This document shows, piece by piece, positions 56,735 through 64,000 of a stretch of DNA of 64,000 nucleotides. This DNA comes from Gibbula magus (lineage: Eukaryota > Mollusca > Gastropoda > Trochida > Trochidae). The stretch lies in assembly GCA_936450465.1 (NCBI GenBank), contig OW388300.1, positions 53,769,535 through 53,833,534 on the forward strand, given 5' to 3'. A program made the translations under genes and the position numbers. The stretch's first letter is position 1. Each line of letters starts with the position of its first letter. Below the pieces are notes generated by a model. That model searched no databases. It was not told the DNA's origin and saw only the letters and a program-made list of their open reading frames with translations.

Positions 56735-57775
56735 CAGGAGGATTACCCGGTACACACAGGATCAATGTATCTGTGGAGTTGAGGTCCAACTCCCAGGAGG
56801 ATTACCCAGGTACACACGGATCTATGAATCTGTGGAGTTTAGGTCCAACCTTTTGGAGGATTACTCGGTGCACAGAGGATCAATGAATCTGTGGAGTTGA
56901 GGTCCAACTCCTTGAAGGATTACCCGGTGCACACAGGATCAATGAATCTGTGGAGTTGAGGTCCAACCTCTTGCAGGATTACCTGATACACACAGGATCA
57001 ATGAATCTGTGGAGTTGAGGTCCAACTCCTTGGAGGATTACCCGGTGCACACAGGATCAATGAATCTGTGGAGTTGAGGTCCAACTCCTAAGAGGATAAC
57101 CCGGTACACACAGGATCAATGAATCTGTGGAGTTGAGGTCCAACTCCTTGAAGGAATACCCAGGTACACACAGGATCAATGAATCTGTGGAGTTGAGGTC
57201 CAACTCCTTGAAGGATTACCCTGTACACACAGGATCAATGAATCTGTGGAGTTGAGGTCCAACTTCTTGAAGGAAAACCCTGTACACACAGGATCAATGA
57301 ATCTGTGGAGTTGAGGTTCAACTCCTTGAAGGATTATCCGGTACACACAGGATCTATGAATCTGTGGAGTTGAGGTCCAACTCCTTGAAGGATTACCCGG
57401 TACACACAGGATCAATGAACCTGTGGAGTTAAGGTCCAACTCCTTGAAGGAATACCCAGGTACACACAGGATCAATGAATCTGTGGAGTTGAGGTCCAAC
57501 TCCTTGAAGGATTACCTGGTACACACAGGATCAATGAATCTGTGGAGTTGAGGTCCAACTCCCAGGAGGATTACCCGGTACACACAGGATCAATGAATCT
57601 GTGGAGTTGAGGTCCAACTCCTTGAAGGAATACCCAGGTACACACAGGATCAATGAATCTGTGGAGTTGAGGTCCAACTCCTAAGAGGATTACCCGGTAC
57701 ACACAGGATCAATGAATCTGTGGAGTTGAGGTCCAACTCCTAAGAGGATTACCCACGTACACATTGGATCAATGA
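56735..57775 (+). repeat. 59-60-bp minisatellite with internal palindrome
   Basis: About 18 units of 'ggatcaatgaatctgtggag' plus 'ttgaggtccaactccttgaa' plus 'ggattacccggtacacaca'. Each unit holds GGAGTTGAGGTCCAACTCC, a 7-bp inverted repeat. The antisense frame at 57176-57499 is an artefact. Confidence 0.95.
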
Positions 57776-58099
57776 AATCTGATCATCACTCTCCTCACAA
57801 ATCAGTTGACATAATTGCTCCTACTGATTTCAGTTATTTATGTGACTACATATGATGTTTACAAGTGAAAGGTTAATCCCAAAGTGAACATTGTAAGAAA
57901 ACACACTAGATACAGTGATACTAAATGTTAGGGGATTTTGTACAATTGATAGTGAAATAATGTCCAGATATATTCTCTCCATTATTTTACTATCTAATAT
58001 TTCAGTTTGGGTTTTGATAGTAGGAATTTTAACCTTTGGAAGTATAGTATGACTCATCGAAAGCTGCAGCCTCACATTGACAGTCAGCTTCCTAATTAC

Positions 58100-58100
<1 letters not shown>

Positions 58101-58140
<40 letters not shown>
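58101..58140 (+). repeat. (TCTG)n microsatellite
   Basis: About ten TCTG units. Confidence 0.9.
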
Positions 58141-58885
58141 TGAACCCACCTTCCAAATATCACAGTTCCTGTGATTTTTATATGCTGTATGAAACACATT
58201 TAGTAAAGTGGCAAAGACTGATTGTTGCTAGGAAGAGGAAGTGATGTTGTGTCACTAGTCCAGTGGGAGATCGGGCGGATGAGACAGTCAAGGAAATTAA
58301 TGTGCAACTTTGCTCCAAGCCTGTGCAGCGTGCACTGCCGACCCTACAACATTATCCTTTGAAATTGAGACTGAAAGAGTTTTTGTGCGATCTGTTAAAG
58401 CGATTGATGGCATGAACACATAATCCAGTTTCCCTGGGACAAAGAATCGGTGAATGAATGAATGAAGCAGAGTACATGTATTCTGTATCTGCCAGTTCAT
58501 TCATGGACCCACCACCAACTGGCCAACCTTCTGTACATTCACTGATTCGTCCATCCGTCTCTACCCTCTGTCGACTTGTTGTGCTGCTGCTTCTGTGATG
58601 TAGAGAATTTGTGGCTCTGATTCGCTCAGCTCTGTGTGGAGTGCACCAAATATACTGATTCCTGGTTTGCTGGTCTGTGGTTTTAAAGTGATGGCAGTCA
58701 TGCAGGAAATGTACATCTCTTGTCCCTTGACTCGCTTATATGTGCTGTAGGTAGCAATACAAGTGCAAAATTGTGTGTAATGGATGTATAACATTGACTT
58801 TGAGATCCGTCTCCCTGCCTTGTGGTGCTCCAGCACAGTGCAAGTGTTATCAACTCCCTCTGGCTGGCTGCTTCCCTCTGAAACA

Positions 58886-58932
58886 ATGCACTTCCAGTAT
58901 TTAGATGCAGCTAACAGAGGCCTTTATCATGT
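58886..58932 (+). CDS. Candidate first coding exon, plus strand
   Basis: ATG at 58886 (context aaacaATGC) opens MHFQYLDAANRGLYH plus two bases, then a gtaagt donor. It has the same phase as the candidates at 46674 and 53381. Not recognised. Confidence 0.3.
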
Positions 58933-61189
58933 GTAAGTAGAACAAACTTTGTCTTCATGTGAATGAAGAACTTATCTTTTTGCACATGCTTTTTAATAAA
59001 CAATTATTGTTGTCAAAGTGATGTGATTTCGATTAATTTCTGAAAACGATTCAATTTCGGTTAATCTCTGAAAGTGTACTCAACTCATTTTATTCCATCA
59101 GGTTAATGATTAAAAACCAGGGCAGTTTTCCAGTAACAATGGAGCTAAAAGTTGAGCCTTAGCTTTCAGCTGTAAAGGTGAAGCAAAGCTCAAGAATCAC
59201 ATTAAACACAATTTCAATAGCTGGCCATATGAACACTATTTAGTGAGGTTTTCACAAGCAAATGCAGATTGATTTTGTAAATTTCCAGACCAAGTTGTTT
59301 GAGCTGCTTCAATCAAAGAGAAGCTATTGATTTTTCAATTAGACTGAGTGTTTGATGCACCCTTCATTCAACTGGCAGCAGTTTACCACTTTATTTGTCT
59401 CTCAGCAGCCAGTGATTTATGGCATAAAGAATTATTTTCTTCTTAATAAAGTGAAGTTTGATTAGCTGCTTGTGATAATTCTTCAGGTGACTGTGGGGAG
59501 GTGGCTCTCTCCCTTGCATGTCCCTCCGTCCGTCCGTCAATCCGTCGGTCTATGCCGCTAGTTGATGAATGGGTTAGCCTGACAGCTGCAGGCAGTGAGC
59601 GATGCATGGATAAACTTCCCATATGACGAGGCATAATCATTTTCTAGTTCAAGCAGTGGCCACCAGTCTTCACATTTCAGTTTGTGTCAGCATTCGAAAT
59701 TATATTAAAGCGTGAAAAATTATTATCGATCTGAAAATTGCCCTGCCAAGCTTTTTTGAGCCGTTTTGAACTAAGTGAATTAAGCAAAGCTAGCAGATAA
59801 TGGTAAGAAAATTCGGCTATGAATTAAGCATGACTTGAAGATAAGTTTGCAGTTACTTTCGGCTCTGTTAAATGGAAGGTAAATAATGCTGTAGTTAAGT
59901 ACAGAAAGCCAGGAGAAGCAAGGAATAATGGTGATTGGAGAGCAATCTTGATTTTCTCTCTTCTGTGCATGGATATGAAATTATTCTCTCAAGTGTTTGC
60001 CCTGCTTGCTCCGGTGAAGTGGTTTTAGGCAAATGCAGTCAGCCCGGATGGCAGCACGTACTGGGCAGTGGTTCTGAGCAAAAGAAGGAATACTTGATAA
60101 AGGACATAACCTCATCCATGCACTGCCAGACATTGATTCTGTAATATGGTATGGGCTTGAGGTTGAGGGATGCATGGGGGTGTACATTATTTTGCAATTC
60201 ACATGTAGGGCACAACTACTCAAGTGCTACAGTTAATCATCATAAAGTTGTGTCCCCCTGGTTTTAGTGCAATTCAAACTCAACCTTCAATTTTTTGTAT
60301 CAACATCACAAAGGATATTTTATTTGTTAATTTTTTTGCTCAAAATCACCCACAATGCTTAAAAAAGATACCTATATGAGTTATATGAGGGTTGGGGCAC
60401 CTTTTGGAATACTTGGAAGCTGGTGTGTTGGATGGTGAAGCAGAGAGGTGCCCAGGAGCGGAGTAATGAGAGAGGAAATGTCACAGTGCCCTGTCACATC
60501 TCCACTTCTCCAACCCATAGTCCTGTTCACTCGAGATTGATGCCTCCTCTTCCTGACAAATCAACGTATCTGAACAAAACATTTCCATCATCAGTACAGT
60601 CAATAGCCAGTTCTTTTATTAATACTCATACTACTATACTATGACATGAGTGCCTAAATATTATATTTGTGAGAGAGTATATATAGTATGGCATAGGCAT
60701 GAATATAATGTTTTATTTATTACCAAAGTCACGAAATTTAGGAAAATACTCTAAAATCTACTGTTGAACATAGGGTGCTGCCTGCGGCCGTCAAATTTAG
60801 AACGCAACATCATTGAAGAAGCGTGATGTCATTACATTGTTTGTAACGTCATCTCAAAATGACAAAGTGATATTTTACCCTCTGGCTTTGTAGGAAAAAT
60901 ATGAACTTCCATAGGAATGCCCTTATAGGTAATAATAGATTCAATCATTTGAAATGTCTGAAAGTGTGTGTTCAAAACCGTTCTACATTCCATTTTGTTT
61001 CTATCAAAGAAATTTTGAAATCCATGACTGTAAGATGTGAACTGACACAACTGAGAAAGTAATGAATCAGTACATTCCTGAGATGGCTGAGAGTGGAGAG
61101 TAAGAGAGAATCGTGTACACCTGTCTGTCCGGATACTGGATGATGTACAGATACATCTCCCTGTCTCCTACACTCACCTATTTACCTTA
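58933..61189. other. Non-coding stretch
   Basis: Frames at 59935-60144 and 60423-60644 have no family resemblance. A CCGTCCGT run occurs near 59525-59550. No gene seen. Confidence 0.4.
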
Positions 61190-61450
61190 AACCCTTGAAT
61201 AATCGCCCGGTGATTATTCGAGGCAGGCGATTATCTTTTTCAAAGCCATATATATATGTGAAATTTTAGAAAATCATAACAAAAACATCATTGCAATATG
61301 TGTTAAATTACGATTATTGTCATGAGGGATATTCTTTGCATAAATATGCTTATGCCTAAATTATTTTTGAAAAGGAGATAGCCATTAGTTTATTTACATT
61401 TGCTAAATCTAACCGAGCGATTATTGAAGGCAGGCGATTATTCAAGAAAT
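61190..61450. mobile_element. TA-flanked MITE with CTTGAATAATCGCC ends
   Basis: Ends 'cttgaataatcgcc' and 'ggcgattattcaag' are inverted, and the internal word 'gaggcaggcgatta' recurs near both ends. TA lies at 61188-61189 and 61451-61452. Confidence 0.65.
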
Positions 61451-62144
61451 TACTGTCTGTCTTACTCACACTGCAAGCGGACATTGTCTGTTGAAATCAG
61501 GTTGTGGGAATACGAAAAAAGTGATCTAAAAGTAAAATGGGTCATTGTTAGGTGTACTGGGATAGGTAAAATGAGGTAGGATTGGTTCATGGTGAAACCT
61601 TGATATTCGATATTCATGATAAATATTTTATTTATTTAATTTTCACGACTTGGTATCATTCTCAAATTGTATTTGAAGTGTGTAGTTTTATCCCGAGCAT
61701 GACAATGTAGGTGTAGGTAAGAGCAGATGAGGCTTATGTAGATGTAAGTCCATCAAAAGTGAGGCAGAATAACTAACATGTGAGGCCAGGCGGTCCTCAG
61801 GACAAAGTGATTAAGAAAGTGAGTGGAATGCAGTAGGAGTGTAGTAGAAACTAGCCTGGCCTCTATAGGTAAAGTTGGAGTAGGGACAGACAAGGTATTG
61901 AGGATACACGGTGAGGTCAGACTCCACCACAATAGATCCCCCTCCCTCACTCCCCTAGGACATTGACTTGTTTTACCTGGACACTGCTTTGTCCATATCT
62001 GTAACGTTGTGTCCTCCACATTCTTGGAATTTTCCCTCATTGTTACGTGTAGCCAGGGGCCGGATTAGTCTGTTCAGAGAAGACTGACTGACTGACCTCC
62101 GGTTATCAATACCTGGCTCAGTGGTCAGGACTGGTGTTCAGACC

Positions 62145-62580
62145 GAGTCTCTGTCTCTTCATCACAAACCGATATAGTTGTGAGCTGATGATCGCTACTG
62201 TGGTTATAGTACTGACCATGTGTTGGATGATTATTATTCTGAACCCTGTGGAGTGAGTGTACACTGTGTTCAGACCCTGTCTCTTCATCACAAACTGTCT
62301 ATAGTTGTGAGCTGATGATCGCTACTGTGGTTATAGTACTGACCATGTGTTGGATGATTATTATTCTGAACCCTGTGGAGTGAGTGTACACTGTGTTCAG
62401 TCCCTGTCTCTTCATCACAAACTGTCTATAGTTGTGAGCTGATGATCGCTACTGTGGTTATAGCACTGACCATGTGTTGGATGATTATTATTCTGAACCC
62501 TGTGGAGTGAGTATACACTGTGTTCAGTCCCTGTCTCTTCATCACAAACTGTCTATAATTGTGAAATTTTGCTACTTGTA
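62145..62580 (+). repeat. 127-bp tandem repeat
   Basis: CTGTCTCTTCATCACAAAC begins at 62151, 62277, 62404 and 62531 (126-127 bp apart), about 3.4 units, the last one diverging. Confidence 0.93.
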
Positions 62581-62864
62581 CTGTGGTTAAGCATTCACCA
62601 CGTGTTGGATGATTATAATTTTGAGTGTACAGTGTGTTGAGCAACCAGAAAGAATTAGCAGCCTCCACTTGTAATAATCTGCTGACATTGTCGGACCTGA
62701 TGTGGAGGTATCTGCACCCGGCTCTTCTGTGTCGATCAATAGCTGGTGGTGATCGGATGTCACTGGGGAATGCATGAGATGTCACCAGCTTCGTGACACT
62801 GTCAGTTCCCGGAGACAAGAGTCCTTTGTCAGACTCCTCATTATATTAGTCACTCGCATGCACC

Positions 62865-62919
62865 ATGATGCTTAGTGTGGATTACCTGTATCACAAGGAT
62901 GTCCCACCTTCTCCAGCAG
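62865..62919 (+). CDS. Candidate first coding exon, plus strand
   Basis: ATG at 62865 opens MMLSVDYLYHKDVPPSPA plus one base, then a gttggt donor. Same phase as 41445-41502. The composition (Tyr, His, Pro-Ser) looks protein-like, but the family is not recognised. Confidence 0.33.
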
Positions 62920-63069
62920 GTTGGTGCCTTTAAAAACCGAAATCATTTCCAAATTCATTGGTTCTTGATTCAATAACAAATTCATATGAAGTGACCAAAT
63001 ATTAAGGTCTGAGGATAACACATTTTAGTGTATCCGTCATTTTGCCATATAAATATATAACATTTTGTT

Positions 63070-63140
63070 AGTTCCTTACATTCCACCTGATGAAGTGAGC
63101 ATATAAACTTCTCCTGTTCCTATCCGTCGTGGTATTTGTT
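63070..63140 (+). repeat. CTGATGAAG-type end relic
   Basis: 'cattccacctgatgaagtga' followed by 'tatccgtcgtggtatttg' resembles the relic at 29745 and has an intact CTGATGA, but lacks the GAAAC part. Confidence 0.3.
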
Positions 63141-63649
63141 TTTTTGTTGTTGAAAATCTAGGAGGCTATGGCAGAATTGCTACTTGATTGATTTACATGA
63201 TATCTTGCAGATAAAACTTATGAGAATTTGTATTTGACGATTGATATCAAAAGTTATGGGATGGTAAAAGTGGAAAATATTGATGGAAACCGTCAGTATG
63301 ATTCGTACAGCTCCTTTTACACCATTATCACTTCATTGTACCCAAACATGAAACATTTCACTTTACTCCGAATTGACATTTGTAATTTCATGTACAACAC
63401 ATATTTAGGATTGTATGGCAATAGGTGTAAGGTGTAAATGGCTACCTAAATTCCTTCAGCAGGGCTACTAGCAGTTGTGTGATGAAAGTTTCTCAAATCA
63501 GGAAGTTTAAGTAATTGTTCAATGTAACCATTAGGAATATGTTTATCCCCACCTCACTTTTAGTATTAGGCATCAGCCGTCCGTACATACAAAATGGAAT
63601 AACTCAAGTTCTATTCACTGAATTCTTTTCATAATTGCTTGTTAATTCT

Positions 63650-63990
63650 TTAGTGTTCCTAGTTGGTTTTTTAGGCCCTTGAAGCTGAAATTTTGAGGAG
63701 AGGTACCTTGTACGTAAGGGAATTGCTACTTCTCTAAAACCACTTGACATAAGAAGCTCAGATTTTTGGAATAGCATCTTTGTTACATGGAGATTAAATG
63801 TTGTTCATTTGGTGTTGAACCCCCAAATAGGGTGTTGCAAGGTTTACAGGCTTTGATTTCTCTCCAGGAACTAGTAATGCTAGGAAGCTAAATCATCTTT
63901 GTTGGATGGAAACTACGATTTAAGAATTTCATTACCCTACTCCCAAAAATAAGGATGCGATTTTAAGTGGTTCAACATTTTAATTGCGAT
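63650..63990. repeat. Dispersed repeat at the right edge
   Basis: It contains 'gctgaaattttgaggagagg', 'aggaactagtaatgctagga' and 'agcatctttgttacatggag', shared with 53570-53780 and, inverted or diverged, with 15225-15490. It is cut by the window end or close to it. Confidence 0.5.
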
Positions 63991-64000
63991 GATGTAATGT

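Noticed and set aside
57176..57499. 107-codon antisense frame with repeated LNSTDSLILCVPG
   Set aside because: It is an echo of the 59-bp minisatellite.

Overview
This is eukaryotic nuclear DNA with split genes, GT-AG introns, TATA and AATAAA signals, and dense non-autonomous repeats. Gene content (a cilia gene, an HMG-box INO80-type gene that keeps its HMG box, and a twin secreted-protein pair) together with repeat style suggests a marine invertebrate. A mollusc, probably a gastropod such as an abalone, is my inference and is not proven by any single marker. Coding density is low: four gene models and one recognisable gene edge occupy the left 25 kb, and no confident coding exon was found between 25 and 64 kb.

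Layout. 0.6-1.2 kb: first two coding exons of calpain-7 (CAPN7) on the minus strand; the gene runs off the left edge. 2.9-3.7 kb (minus) and 6.8-7.7 kb (plus): two nearly identical single-exon genes for a 268-residue secreted, Cys/Gly/Asn-rich protein, facing away from each other with matched promoters and 3' ends. 9.67-13.67 kb: a complete four-exon enkurin gene (255 residues), with a decayed copy of its first exon 1.5 kb upstream. 17.6-24.6 kb (minus): a six-exon gene for a 282-residue protein joining a TFPT/INO80F-like coiled coil to an Nhp10-like HMG box, presumably an INO80 remodeller subunit. Its introns hold two transposons with intact 8-bp target duplications and a tandem array with a higher-order 290-bp period.

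24.6-39 kb is intergenic or intronic: AT-rich sequence, a LINE relic, fold-back elements, relics resembling Penelope or hammerhead ends, a tRNA-derived SINE and a possible housekeeping promoter near 32.9 kb. From 39.3 kb to the right edge there are only short ATG-plus-splice-donor segments (minus at 39.3; plus at 41.4, 46.7, 53.4, 58.9 and 62.9 kb). These could be alternative first exons of a large gene continuing to the right. This half also holds six minisatellite arrays and several MITEs.

The main value of the window is its record of transposition. At least four elements have perfect 8-bp duplications, a 53-bp-TIR element has TA duplications, a SINE has a 12-bp duplication, and there are several nested insertions. 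No transposase or intact reverse transcriptase was found. No CRISPR array, rRNA or free-standing tRNA gene was seen.
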